DNA of 64,000 bases. It comes from Oscillatoria nigro-viridis PCC 7112. GTDB lineage: Bacteria > Cyanobacteriota > Cyanobacteriia > Cyanobacteriales > Microcoleaceae. Of the stretch, positions 10,813 through 19,299 are shown in pieces. Where the stretch lies: assembly GCF_000317475.1 (NCBI RefSeq), contig NC_019729.1:4974501-5038500 (forward strand), given 5' to 3'. The number at the start of each line of letters is the position of its first letter. Within the stretch, counting starts at the first letter, position 1. The position numbers and the translations under genes are program-made. Below the pieces are notes generated by a model. The model was not told the DNA's origin. It did not search any database and saw only the letters and a list, made by a program, of their open reading frames with translations.

Positions 10813-11874
10813 ATGACCAAAACCTTAATTCCCGTAATACTCGCCGGCGGTAAAGGCGAACGTTTCTGGCCTCTCAGCCGCAAGCAGCGCCCCAAGCAGT
10901 TTTTGAGTCTCGACGGTAGCGGCAAGAGTTTGCTGCAAGCTACAGCAGAAAGACTATTAACATTAGGTAACGGCTGGGACGATTTGTGGGTGGTAACGTC
11001 GGAAATGTTGGCTGCGGGAGTCCGGGAACAGTTGCCGCTGCTACCTCCTGAGAATTTGCTGGCGGAACCGGAGGGCCGGGATACTGCGCCGGCGGTGGCC
11101 TGGACTGCTATAGAAACTGCCAAGCGTTACGGTGAGGATGCGGTGGTGGGTTTTTTCCCGGCGGATCACTGGATTGGGGAACCCGAGGAGTTTGTCAAGA
11201 CTTTGGAGGCGGCGGCGGATTTGGCGAGAAATCAGGATGCGATCGCCACTTTGGGAGTAAAACCGAGTTATGCTTCCACCGGCTACGGCTACATCGAACA
11301 AGGCGAGGAAATTGGCAGTTTTGGGGGTTTTCCGGCCTATCGGGTGGCGAGATTTACCGAAAAGCCCGATCGTACAACTGCTGAAGAATTTGTAGCCAGC
11401 GGCAAGTTTAGTTGGAACGGCGGAATTTTTGTATTTCGAGTCGGAACAGTCTTGACAGAATTGCGAAATCATGTACCGGAAATGATGGCAGCTTTGGAGG
11501 CGAAAGGCGCGCAGGCTTACTCGGAATTACCCAAAATTAGCATCGATTACGCGCTGATGGAGAAGACGCAAAAGGCTTGTGTTCTGCCCGTAGGCTTTAG
11601 CTGGGACGATTTGGGAGATTGGAATGCGATCGGCCGTTTGCTGCAAGGAGACAAACCGAATGTGGATTTAGCAAAACACGTCGGAATTGACACGAAAGGC
11701 GGCATCTTTTATGCAGCGGATGAGAATGAAGTCATCGTCACCATTGGTTTAGAAGATGTGGTAGTTGTCAGAGATGGCAACGTAACTTTGATTGTGAAAA
11801 AAGACAGGACGCAGGAGATTAAACAGGTAATTAAGGTGTTAGGAGAAGATGAAAATTTGAAAGATTTATTGTAA
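10813..11874 (+). CDS. manC: mannose-1-phosphate guanylyltransferase
   Basis: This 353-residue enzyme makes GDP-mannose from mannose-1-phosphate and GTP, feeding fucose, rhamnose and mannose units of extracellular and cell-wall polysaccharides. The nucleotidyltransferase signature LAGGKGERFWPLSR is followed by KQRPKQFL near the N-terminus. Further on are EPEGRDTAPAVAW, FFPADHWI, NGGIFVFR, SIDYALMEK and WDDLGDWNAI, all characteristic of the GMP family. The C-terminus is short, so the phosphomannose isomerase cupin found in bifunctional ManC/AlgA is missing, as is usual for the short bacterial form. The start ATG follows the putative CRISPR leader; no close partner gene is downstream, because the next gene is convergent. 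Confidence 0.93.
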   Translation: MTKTLIPVILAGGKGERFWPLSRKQRPKQFLSLDGSGKSLLQATAERLLTLGNGWDDLWVVTSEMLAAGVREQLPLLPPENLLAEPEGRDTAPAVAWTAIETAKRYGEDAVVGFFPADHWIGEPEEFVKTLEAAADLARNQDAIATLGVKPSYASTGYGYIEQGEEIGSFGGFPAYRVARFTEKPDRTTAEEFVASGKFSWNGGIFVFRVGTVLTELRNHVPEMMAALEAKGAQAYSELPKISIDYALMEKTQKACVLPVGFSWDDLGDWNAIGRLLQGDKPNVDLAKHVGIDTKGGIFYAADENEVIVTIGLEDVVVVRDGNVTLIVKKDRTQEIKQVIKVLGEDENLKDLL

Positions 11875-11886
11875 CTAATTTTGTAG

Positions 11887-11903
11887 GGTACGCACTGCGT
11901 ACC
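11887..11903. repeat. short hairpin after the guanylyltransferase gene
   Basis: GGTACGC and GCGTACC form a perfect 7-bp stem with a 3-nt loop, 12 bp after the stop codon. There is no T-run, so it may be a dispersed REP-like hairpin or an RNA stabiliser rather than a classical terminator. Confidence 0.5.
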
Positions 11904-11950
11904 TTACCGCTACCAATAGTTTTGCTATCCAGTTTTTGCGTCCAGGAATG

Positions 11951-12535
11951 TTACATAATTTCTGCTAAATCCAAGACAAAACCTGGCAGTACCTCTTCCC
12001 CTGAGAGAGTGCGAGGATTTTGGATAATTTCAACATCTTGACCGGGGCGATAAATTTCAACACGCTGATTTTGCCTGTCAATTAACCAACCCAATCTAGC
12101 ACCGTTATCTATATATTCTTGCATTTTTTCTTGCAGTTTTTTCAACGAATCAGTCCGAGAACGCAACTCAACAACAAAATCAGGACACAAAGGAGCAAAA
12201 CTGTCTTTTTGTTCGGGTGTTAAAGCATCCCAGCGTTCTTTTTTGACCCAAGAGGCATCAGGAGAGCGATCGGCACCATTGGGGAGTTTAAAGCCTCCCG
12301 AAGAGTCGAAAACTACTCCCAGTTTAGTTTCACGGTTCCAGACTCGGAGTTGAGATGTTAAATCGGCATTACGCCTGCTAGTTTCACTGCCTGTCGGTGG
12401 CATAATAATTAATTCCCCTGATGCTGTACGTTCAAATTGATAATCGCGGTTGTGCTGACAAAGCTCAAAAAATTGCTCGTCAGTTAAGTTGATGGATAAT
12501 TCGATCGAGTTGGTAGGAAATTGGATGGCAATCAT
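11951..12535 (-). CDS. Uma2 family protein (DUF820, PD-(D/E)XK nuclease-like)
   Basis: This 194-residue protein has the Uma2 pattern: an N-terminal MTDEQFFELCQHNRDYQFERTASGE-like region (here from about residue 17), the central RSPDASWV with an acidic residue, PDFVVELRSRTDSLKKLQEKMQEY with the E-x-R/K catalytic-like motif, and GARLGWLIDRQNQRVEIYRPG near the C-terminus. The family is greatly expanded in filamentous cyanobacteria and has a restriction-endonuclease-like fold. Its biological role is not established, though toxin or mobile-element links have been suggested. It is convergent with the guanylyltransferase gene and stands alone. Confidence 0.9.
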   Translation of the reverse strand: MIAIQFPTNSIELSINLTDEQFFELCQHNRDYQFERTASGELIIMPPTGSETSRRNADLTSQLRVWNRETKLGVVFDSSGGFKLPNGADRSPDASWVKKERWDALTPEQKDSFAPLCPDFVVELRSRTDSLKKLQEKMQEYIDNGARLGWLIDRQNQRVEIYRPGQDVEIIQNPRTLSGEEVLPGFVLDLAEIM

Positions 12536-12849
12536 GTCTCTTATAGGGTTTAAAACACATTGATAATCGGGTTTGTAATAACTTACTCATTCAATTATTT
12601 GACACATTTTTTCAAGTCAATAAATTTAATTATAAAAATATCATGTCTGCTTTAAATGTATATTACCATGAGGATTAATGCCACGGCCAAAGACCGATCG
12701 CCCCCACACCCCAAAATACGCGCGTGCGAAGCTATCCCGTAGGGAATCCCACTATTTCCCCCAAGTTATTCCCCAAGACACTGGTCAGCCCGGTCAACAG
12801 CGCTATCCTAGTAGTTATAGCCCTTAAACCCGATCGACCCGGAGGCCCC

Positions 12850-14502
12850 TTGTTTAGCCTAGTTCAAAACACTTCTCGCAAAGGAGAAATTCTAGAGGTC
12901 GTCTTCCGCAACGGTTGGGACTACATGAAACGCCTCCTAACCGGCAGCAAAACCGACGCACCCAGTCTCCCAACTCCAGCAGTTCTCCGCAACATCCTCG
13001 TCGAATTAGGCCCAGTATTTGTCAAATTGGGTCAATTGCTGAGCACCCGTCCCGACCTTTTGCCCGCTACCTACATCGAAACTCTCTCCACGCTACAAGC
13101 GGAAGTGCCGCCCGTACCGTGGTCGCAAGTAGAAGCAATCGTCCGCCTGGAACTCACACAATCTCTCGAAGATACCTTCGCCAAATTTAACACCGAAGCC
13201 ATCGCCGCAGGTTCGATAGCCCAAACCCACAAAGCTACTTTAAAAGACGGCCGCGAAGTCGCCCTCAAAGTTCAGCGCCCCGGTATTGAGATTGTCATCG
13301 AACAAGACATCGCCGTGCTCCGAGGTTTGGCAGAACTTGTCATGCTCACAGACTTCGGTCAACAATACGATATTGTCGCCCTAGCGGAAGAATTTGCGAT
13401 CGCCCTGCGTGCAGAACTAGACTTCATTCAAGAAGCCAACTACACAGACGAACTGCGCCGCAATTTATCTAAAAGCCGCTGGTTTGACCCCACAAAAGTT
13501 GTCTTACCAGAAATTAACTGGGAGTTAACCACAAAAAAACTCTTAGTAATGGAGTGGCTTAACGGAGTCCCAATTTTGTTAGGCGATTTGCAAGGAATTC
13601 GCCACCAAGGAGATATAAATGCCGAACGCGAAGAAATTACAACGCTGCTTTGCCGCGTTTTCTTCCAGCAGTTGTATATCGACGGATTCTTTCACGCAGA
13701 CCCGCATCCCGGTAATTTATTTTATCTCAAAGACGGCAGGATAGCATTGCTGGACTGCGGCATGGTCGGCCGATTAGACCCGCGCACTCAGCAGAATTTG
13801 ACAGAAATGTTGCTGTCAATTGTCGATTTAGACGCTCAGCGCTGCGCTCAATTAACTTTGGAAATGGCAGAATTTGCTCAGCCGACAAGTTTAGTGAATC
13901 TAGAAAATGATTTAGCTCGAATGCTACGCAAGTATTACAATGTCAGCTTGTCGCAAATGAACTTGTCGGAAATTTTTTATGAGGTGCTGGAAATCACCCG
14001 CAAAAATAAAATTAGGCTGCCCAGCAATCTCGGTTTGTATGCAAAAACTCTAGCTAATTTGGAAGGACTGGCGCGCTCGTTTAATCCCAGGTTTAATATT
14101 GTAGAGCAGGTAAAACCGCTGATGACCGATATGTTTCGGCGTCAGTTATTAGGAGACGACCCGGTGCAAGCTCTGCTGAGAACAGCCCTGGATCTCAAAA
14201 GCTTATCTTTGCAATCTCCGCGACAAGTGGAAGTGCTTTTAGACCGGGTTACTTCGGAAACTTTGAAGTGGAACTTGACGCTAAAAGAGCTCGATCCGCT
14301 ACGCCGCACTCTGGGGGATTCTGCGAACCGACTTTCTTTTAGTATTGTCGTGGGTTCGCTGATTATAGGGGCTGCAATTATTTCTTCTAACGCGCAAACT
14401 GCTCAGCTATCTTTTCTGAGCACAGGTTTGTTTGGGGCGGCGAGTTTTTTGGGTTTTTGGTTGATTATTAGCATTCTGCGATCGGGCCGTTTGCGGAGTT
14501 AA
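12850..14502 (+). CDS. ABC1/UbiB (AarF) family atypical kinase
   Basis: This is a protein of the UbiB/ABC1K family, kinase-like ATPases linked to quinone and prenyl-lipid metabolism. Visible motifs are the KxGQ segment FVKLGQLLSTRPDLLP, the Ala-rich nucleotide loop region AIAAGSIAQTHKA, VALKVQRPG with the catalytic Lys, FHADPHPGN, and LLDCGMVG (the DFG equivalent, with Cys for Phe). Two hydrophobic helices at the extreme C-terminus suggest membrane attachment. The frame is open from a GTG at 12724, but the extra 42 residues are Pro-rich and look untranslated. A TTG at 12850 is preceded by GGAGG (12841-12845), so I prefer that start. The plastoquinone/tocopherol connection is inferred from the family. 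Confidence 0.88.
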   Translation: MFSLVQNTSRKGEILEVVFRNGWDYMKRLLTGSKTDAPSLPTPAVLRNILVELGPVFVKLGQLLSTRPDLLPATYIETLSTLQAEVPPVPWSQVEAIVRLELTQSLEDTFAKFNTEAIAAGSIAQTHKATLKDGREVALKVQRPGIEIVIEQDIAVLRGLAELVMLTDFGQQYDIVALAEEFAIALRAELDFIQEANYTDELRRNLSKSRWFDPTKVVLPEINWELTTKKLLVMEWLNGVPILLGDLQGIRHQGDINAEREEITTLLCRVFFQQLYIDGFFHADPHPGNLFYLKDGRIALLDCGMVGRLDPRTQQNLTEMLLSIVDLDAQRCAQLTLEMAEFAQPTSLVNLENDLARMLRKYYNVSLSQMNLSEIFYEVLEITRKNKIRLPSNLGLYAKTLANLEGLARSFNPRFNIVEQVKPLMTDMFRRQLLGDDPVQALLRTALDLKSLSLQSPRQVEVLLDRVTSETLKWNLTLKELDPLRRTLGDSANRLSFSIVVGSLIIGAAIISSNAQTAQLSFLSTGLFGAASFLGFWLIISILRSGRLRS

Positions 14503-14783
14503 TTATCAAGTAGAAATGGGGAAAATCAGGAGATATATAGCCTTTCTCAATTTTCGGGAGGTACGCGACCGACAAATTCCAAATCCGATCGCCATTCGCA
14601 GAGAGATATTGAAATTATCTGCGTTAATCTGTGTTTATCTGCCTTAATCTGCGGTTTTCCTATCTACCGCACTCTTGCCGAGAAAAACTATAGCATCCTC
14701 AACTATTAAGCAACATCTCTGACTTAAGATAGGCGATCGCCCGCAGCAGCTAAGTCTAAGCTAGAAATTGTTCGATCGACCTA
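14503..14783. repeat. intergenic region with TTAATCTG-type short repeats
   Basis: The region contains several copies of a word like GTTAATCTG/GTTTATCTG/CTTAATCTG around 14620-14655, a common low-complexity dispersed repeat of filamentous cyanobacteria. A GATCGACC-rich stretch leads into the Shine-Dalgarno of the next small gene. No ORF is supported. Confidence 0.5.
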
Positions 14784-14798
14784 ATGGAGGAAAAAAAC

Positions 14799-15005
14799 AT
14801 GAGTAGCGGTCACGCCAGCCATAAAAGCTCTTCCACAAAACCCAATACCAACACTAACGGTCAAATTACATCCCCTGACGACCAACCCGCTGACCCGCTA
14901 AATCAAGAAACATCCGGTTATCCGTTCCATAACGAAGCAATGGAAAATCCTGTTGCCACGGCGCGGCCCGACGAAGAGGCTGAGTCTGGCGAAGAACAGC
15001 AATAG
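14799..15005 (+). CDS. small acidic, disordered hypothetical protein
   Basis: This 68-residue protein is rich in Ser, Thr, Asn, Pro and Glu with no hydrophobic segment, so it is probably intrinsically disordered. I chose the ATG at 14799 because GGAGG at 14786-14790 sits eight bases upstream. The in-frame ATG at 14784 would overlap that Shine-Dalgarno sequence. The C-terminus is strongly acidic (PDEEAESGEEQQ). I do not recognise a family. The good ribosome site and clean start and stop in a gap between larger genes make it a likely real gene. Confidence 0.6.
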   Translation: MSSGHASHKSSSTKPNTNTNGQITSPDDQPADPLNQETSGYPFHNEAMENPVATARPDEEAESGEEQQ

Positions 15006-15161
15006 TTATATCGATTAAATTGGCATCGATATGCTATCTGCGACGCTGTTGATTAGATGTTTGATAAAAATCAGGTTTGTGCTAATTACATCTTGCACTT
15101 CCAGAGTCCGCCAGCAATTTCAATCTCCGCCGGACTATTTTGGCAGGTTCAGTAGTACCTC

Positions 15162-15265
15162 ATATCAAATCCGTTGACATCGGAATTATTATCTCTCTCT
15201 TCTCTTTCTCTGTGTCCTCTGTGCCCTCTGTGGTTTAATCATTCCGATACAACCGGAATTGATAT
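15162..15265. repeat. MITE-like inverted-repeat element, copy 2 (variant core)
   Basis: The ends are ATATCAAATCCGTTGACATC on the left and, as reverse complement of the right end, ATATCAATTCCGGTTGTATC. These arms extend about 25 bp with four mismatches and match the ends of the copies at 2223-2348 and 25047-25173. The core differs: it is a pyrimidine-rich run with TGTGTCCTCTGTG words. The rest of the 338-bp gap 15006-15343 shows no other structure. Confidence 0.7.
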
Positions 15266-15343
15266 AACAGCTTCAAAACAAAGGACTAAAGTCCTTACGA
15301 CAAAACTATTTAACCTAAAATTCAAGTTAGGAATTATTGATAA

Positions 15344-16288
15344 ATGAGCGAAATCAACCAACTATTTCACAAAGACAAATTGCCGGAATTGGGGTTAGTC
15401 TGCATTACAACATCCGATGCAGTTCGCTTTCGCACTGTCACGCGGAAGCGACTTTTACAGCTTTCGGAAACTGAACAAGAAACTGTATTGCGCGAGCTTT
15501 ATGCAGACAACTTAAAGCGGCTTGACAAAGCGATCGACTTCTGTTCCGTCAATCACATTAAGCTCTACCGCATGACTTCTGCACTGTTCCCTTTTGCAGA
15601 TACAGATTTGGGGGAAGCAGTGCTACACTCCATGACTGAGGAATTGCGGACTACGGGCGATCGCGCTTTGTCTTTGGGCATCCGTTTGGTACTCCACCCG
15701 GATCAATTTGTCGTCCTCAGTTCCGACAAGCTTTCTGTGGTTGAAAACAGCATTAAAATTCTCGCAACTCATGCTTTAATTTTAGATATGTTGGAACAGC
15801 CCCGATCGCCCCAGGCGCTGATGAACATTCACGGCGGCAAGGGCGATCGTACTTCGCAGCTCAAATCAGTCATCCGCGATTTACCCGAATCGATTCGATC
15901 GCGCTTAACCTTTGAAAATGACGAATACGCTTACAGTTCCTCGGAAATTTTAGAAGTTTGTCTCGATACCGGGGTACCAATGGTTTTTGACGCCCACCAC
16001 CACGTCATTCACGAACATTTAGAAACTTACGACGACCCGAGTGTAGCCGAAATGCTAGCAGCAGCCCGCACAACTTGGTCGGTTCCTGAATGGCAATTAG
16101 TACACATATCGAATGGAAAAGATTTTTTTGCAGATCCGCGCCACAGCGATTTAATTACAGAAATGCCTAATTGCTATTATCAAGCTCCTTGGATTGAAGT
16201 AGAAGCTAAATTTAAAGAATTAGCTATTGAAAAGTTGCGCGCCGAATGGTTGTGTGCGAATGTTCTACAATTTAGCAGTGTCTCGTAG
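15344..16288 (+). CDS. uvsE: UV damage endonuclease UvsE/UvdE
   Basis: This 314-residue protein of the UVDE family is a TIM-barrel, metal-dependent endonuclease. It nicks DNA 5' of UV photoproducts and other lesions in an alternative excision repair pathway. Typical segments are ELGLVCITT near the N-terminus, a long RLVLHPDQFVVLSS strand with the metal-binding His, LMNIHGGKGDR, LTFENDEYAY (metal-binding Glu), and MVFDAHHHVIHE, with His-rich ligands of the di-/tri-metal centre. The length matches bacterial UvsE. It stands alone, followed by a repeat-rich spacer. Function is assigned from motif content and should be reliable. Confidence 0.93.
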   Translation: MSEINQLFHKDKLPELGLVCITTSDAVRFRTVTRKRLLQLSETEQETVLRELYADNLKRLDKAIDFCSVNHIKLYRMTSALFPFADTDLGEAVLHSMTEELRTTGDRALSLGIRLVLHPDQFVVLSSDKLSVVENSIKILATHALILDMLEQPRSPQALMNIHGGKGDRTSQLKSVIRDLPESIRSRLTFENDEYAYSSSEILEVCLDTGVPMVFDAHHHVIHEHLETYDDPSVAEMLAAARTTWSVPEWQLVHISNGKDFFADPRHSDLITEMPNCYYQAPWIEVEAKFKELAIEKLRAEWLCANVLQFSSVS

Positions 16289-16680
16289 GGGCGGGTTTTA
16301 CCCACAATAATTGCCTAAAACCAATCATCTTGAAAACCCGCCCCCACCTAACGGTAAATCGCAAGAACAGGCTTTCCGGCCTGTTCCACAAAAAATGAAT
16401 TTTATTGTGGGGTGGGCGTCTCGCCCGCCCGGTTTATTGTGACAGTCCGAGAGGGTTTTTAACGGTAAATCCTAAGAACAGGCTTTCCGGCCTGTTCCAC
16501 AAAGAATGAATTTTATTGTGGGGTGTCCCGCCCGGTTTAGTCCGACAATCCGACAGGGGTTTTTAACCCCTGTCTCATAGCTAAAGTCCTCTAAAAGAGG
16601 ACTAAAATAGATAGATATTGAGCTCGTATTTCCAGTCGGTTTTAACCGACTTTCGCTTTGAGGCAGGGGTTTAAACCCCT
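16289..16680. repeat. block of dispersed hairpin repeats
   Basis: A direct repeat of about 65 bp occurs at 16350-16413 and 16461-16524. Each copy has GAACAGG/CCTGTTC arms followed by CCACAA, an AT loop and TTGTGG. At 16287-16345 a GTAGGGGCGGGTT/AACCCGCCCC inverted pair resembles the modules found at 43350-43506 and 46649-47051. No ORF is supported in this gap. Confidence 0.75.
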
Positions 16681-16744
16681 GCCGGACTGCCGGACTGCCG
16701 GACTGCCGGACTGCCGGATTGCCCGACTGTCGAACTGCCGGAAT
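16681..16744. repeat. tandem 8-bp repeat (GCCGGACT)x8, decaying toward the right
   Basis: Eight contiguous octamers are present. The first four are exactly GCCGGACT (16681-16712) and the next four carry one or two substitutions each. The array ends 34 bp before the SRAP start codon, and the sequence is GC-rich against an AT-rich background. It could affect translation initiation or simply be a slippage product. Confidence 0.9.
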
Positions 16745-16778
16745 GGCAAGAAAACCGCGTTAATACCAACTATAAATT

Positions 16779-17450
16779 ATGTGCGGAAGATACACTTTAA
16801 CTACTTCAGGTGAAATCATCGCCGAGTTCTTCAAACTGTCGGCAGTTCCCGACATCAAACCGCGATACAATATCGCCCCAACTCAATCAGTTGCCACAGT
16901 AACAGTTGAACCACAAAAAATGCAGCGACAGTTTCAATTTATGCGCTGGGGTCTGATTCCAAGTTGGGCAAAAGACATGAAAATAGGCAGTCGCATGATT
17001 AACGCGCGATCGGAAACTGTAGCCGAAAAACCTGCTTTTCGCAGCGCCATCAAGCACAGGCGATGTTTGATAGTCGCTGACGGTTTCTACGAATGGCAAC
17101 AGCAGGGAAAGAACAAACAGCCTTACTATTTTCAAAAGGCAGACGGCGAACCTTTTGCTTTTGCCGGTTTGTGGGAAAATTGGGAATCTCCCGAAAAAGA
17201 AAACATTGTATCTTGCAGTATAATTACTACCGCTGCTAACGAAACAGTGCAGCCGATGCACGATCGAATGCCGGTGATTCTGCCCGACAGCGATTGGGAA
17301 CAGTGGCTCGATCCTTCTGTTAAAAATGCTCGGGAAGTTTTGCCTTTGTTAAAGCCCTATGCTTCCGAAGCCATGAAAGCAAAGGCCGTAAGTGCGATCG
17401 TCAACAGTCCAAGTAGAGACACTCCCGAATGTATTAGCGATCGGCAATAA
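16779..17450 (+). CDS. SOS response-associated peptidase (SRAP, YedK/HMCES family)
   Basis: The protein begins MCGRYTL, so after Met removal Cys2 becomes the N-terminal nucleophile that cross-links to abasic sites in single-stranded DNA. Other family motifs are PRYNIAPTQ, MRWGLIPSWA, INARSETVAEKPAFR, RRCLIVADGFYEWQ (catalytic Glu region) and HDRMPVIL, with the His of the active site. At 223 residues it has the normal length. SRAP proteins shield abasic sites from error-prone processing. The tandem octamer repeat lies directly upstream. UvsE, another DNA repair gene, is the preceding gene, but 490 bp of repeats separate them, so co-transcription is doubtful. Confidence 0.95.
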   Translation: MCGRYTLTTSGEIIAEFFKLSAVPDIKPRYNIAPTQSVATVTVEPQKMQRQFQFMRWGLIPSWAKDMKIGSRMINARSETVAEKPAFRSAIKHRRCLIVADGFYEWQQQGKNKQPYYFQKADGEPFAFAGLWENWESPEKENIVSCSIITTAANETVQPMHDRMPVILPDSDWEQWLDPSVKNAREVLPLLKPYASEAMKAKAVSAIVNSPSRDTPECISDRQ

Positions 17451-17498
17451 ATCATTGCAGCGGACAAAAGCGAGATACTTTGAGTTATGATGTAAAAT

Positions 17499-17644
17499 AA
17501 TGTTTGAGTTGTAACTTTGGTTTTCTAAGGAGCAGTTTACAGCGGTTATAAAAAAAGTGAGGTATGCCCTATGCCCACGGAGGCCTAGAGTACCTCATAT
17601 TTCGCTCCAAAGGCTATAACTCAGTTGTTATTTGCTCAAACATT
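17499..17644. repeat. 146-bp nested inverted-repeat element
   Basis: The outer arms are AATGTTTGAG (17499-17508) and CTCAAACATT (17635-17644). Nested inside are weaker TTGTAAC/GTTATA pairs, AAGGAGC/GCTCC, and GTGAGGTA against TACCTCAT. The whole gap between the SRAP gene and the next ORF can fold into one long hairpin. It has no ORF and looks like a non-autonomous palindromic element. Confidence 0.65.
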
Positions 17645-17679
17645 TTTTAAATCTTAACATCAGTTAGAAGACAAAAAAT

Positions 17680-18066
17680 ATGATCGGATACGTTACACTG
17701 GGTACCAACGATATTGAAAGTGCAGCAAAGTTTTATGATGCTTTGCTTGCTGAAATTGGCGCTCGACGATTCATGGAATTTGAGGGATTTATCGCATGGA
17801 GCGTTTCTCCCGATCGACCAGCACTTGCTATTACAAAACCATTTGATGGTAACAGAGCAACTGTTGGCAATGGAGTAATGATAGCTCTTCAAGTTGACAG
17901 TCCCGAAAAAGTCAACTTAGTTTATAACAAAGCGATCGAACTTGGGGCTCAGGATGAAGGAGCTGCCGGGCCAAGAGGCGTGTTGCCGGGTTTTTATGCG
18001 GGATATTTTCGGGATCTTGATGGGAACAAGCTGAATGTGTTTTGTATGATGGGGCCAAACACTTAA
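17680..18066 (+). CDS. VOC family protein (glyoxalase/bleomycin-resistance fold)
   Basis: This 128-residue protein has the vicinal-oxygen-chelate pattern: a beta-strand start MIGYVTLGTNDIESAAKFYDALL, a central VMIALQVDSPEKVNLVYNKAIELG half, and a C-terminal GFYAGYFRDLDGNKLNVFC strand that normally carries a metal ligand. The expected metal-binding residues are only partly conserved. VOC proteins include glyoxalase I, dioxygenases and antibiotic-sequestering proteins; nothing here points to one substrate. It stands alone, with an upstream inverted-repeat element and a convergent gene downstream. Confidence 0.88.
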   Translation: MIGYVTLGTNDIESAAKFYDALLAEIGARRFMEFEGFIAWSVSPDRPALAITKPFDGNRATVGNGVMIALQVDSPEKVNLVYNKAIELGAQDEGAAGPRGVLPGFYAGYFRDLDGNKLNVFCMMGPNT

Positions 18067-18186
18067 GTTTTTTATTTTTCGTGAATCTCGCCGAAAACCA
18101 GCTATTTCCGAGCGTTAGCTATTAGTTATCAATCCCTAAATAAGAGTTGATAACTAATAACTAATGGCTAATGACTAATAACTAAA

Positions 18187-18804
18187 TTAACTCTCGTACA
18201 TCCGCGCTTCAGCAGCTTCGGGATTTTCCTCGCAATACTCGTCAAAAGCCGTTTTTTCAAGCTTCATCGCTCGCTGGTGAGAAGCCTCAGCCTGCATTTC
18301 CTCTACAATATCCCACGCTACCGCGCACTCTCTAGAGGTAACGCCTTTCTCGGCACAGATAGTTCTGGCATCGGCGATCGCCTGTTCGATTGCTTCGTCA
18401 AATAAAACACTCTTTGGCTTCTCAAGAAAATCGCTTTTTGTCAATATATCCGTGACCGAAATAATGCCCACTAGCTCGTCCTTAATCACCGGCGCCCGGC
18501 GGATGCGGGTATTGGCGAACAACCTAGCCACATATTCCACGCCCAAGTCAGGATTGACCGTAATGCACGGTTTGGTCATAATCTCGAAGACGCGGACTTT
18601 TTTCGGGTCTACTCCGTAGGCGGCTACTTTATAGACAATATCCGTTTCAGTCACAATGCCGTAGGCATCTTGTTCGTGGCGGCGTTCCACAATCAACGCG
18701 CGCAAACACAAATCGTTCATCATCGCCACCGCTTCAGCTACCGTTGCTGAACCGCGAATGGTAACAACTTCTGTTGTCATAATATCTTGGGCTTTCATCA
18801 TCAT
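18187..18804 (-). CDS. CBS-CP12 fusion protein
   Basis: The 205-residue product has a tandem CBS (Bateman) module at about residues 8-60 and 75-130, which binds adenylates. It is followed by a CP12 domain at about 140-205. The CP12 signature is visible as ECAVAWDIVEEMQAEASHQ. CP12 is the redox switch that assembles GAPDH and phosphoribulokinase into an inactive complex in the dark; CBS-CP12 fusions are known in cyanobacteria. The N-terminal cysteine pair is present (Cys150, Cys160). In the C-terminal loop Cys191 is present but its partner position is Ala200, so that disulfide cannot form. The start is one of three consecutive ATGs. It is divergent from glpX, a Calvin-cycle bisphosphatase. Confidence 0.93.
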   Translation of the reverse strand: MMMKAQDIMTTEVVTIRGSATVAEAVAMMNDLCLRALIVERRHEQDAYGIVTETDIVYKVAAYGVDPKKVRVFEIMTKPCITVNPDLGVEYVARLFANTRIRRAPVIKDELVGIISVTDILTKSDFLEKPKSVLFDEAIEQAIADARTICAEKGVTSRECAVAWDIVEEMQAEASHQRAMKLEKTAFDEYCEENPEAAEARMYES

Positions 18805-19299
18805 TTTTTATTCCTTCCCGCTGATAAAGTCTACTGCGTCCCGATTTGGGGCTGTCCATTTGATTTGCGATCGTCATTAGGACTTACCCTCAAAAACTCG
18901 GTTGCTACCAAAATTTTGGGTTTAGTAACGATAAATCCGGTTTAGCCACCAGGTTTCTGAGAAATCGTGCGATCGCAAACTCATCATAAAACCTTTAACG
19001 GCACTCGGTATCACAAGTTGCCTGAAACAGCCCCTCGCTCCCCCGGAACCCCCTGGAATCCGCGATTTATCGCTCATACGGGGCTAGCGTGCGATCCTCC
19101 AAGCAAGAGTGAAGTATTGGGGCGATCGATCTTTGAGCTGGTTGGACTCAGATTTTCCAGCCCCAGTATCAAAGAAGCAAAAGTTAACACAAACTAAGCA
19201 ACTGCTTGCGCTCGCACAGATCCCCGCCTCTGATAAACTTGATGGCTGGGAGTGCAAAAGAGCACAAGGCACGCATCAGCAGTTGGGAGGATCTAGTTC
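18805..19299. promoter_or_regulatory. 495-bp divergent intergenic region between CBS-CP12 and glpX
   Basis: This region must hold the promoters of both flanking genes. It contains GATCG-rich words and no supported ORF. A short open frame at 18967-19197 has no ribosome site and an implausible composition. GGGAGGATC just upstream of 19300 is the Shine-Dalgarno of glpX. I cannot identify specific operators. Confidence 0.4.
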
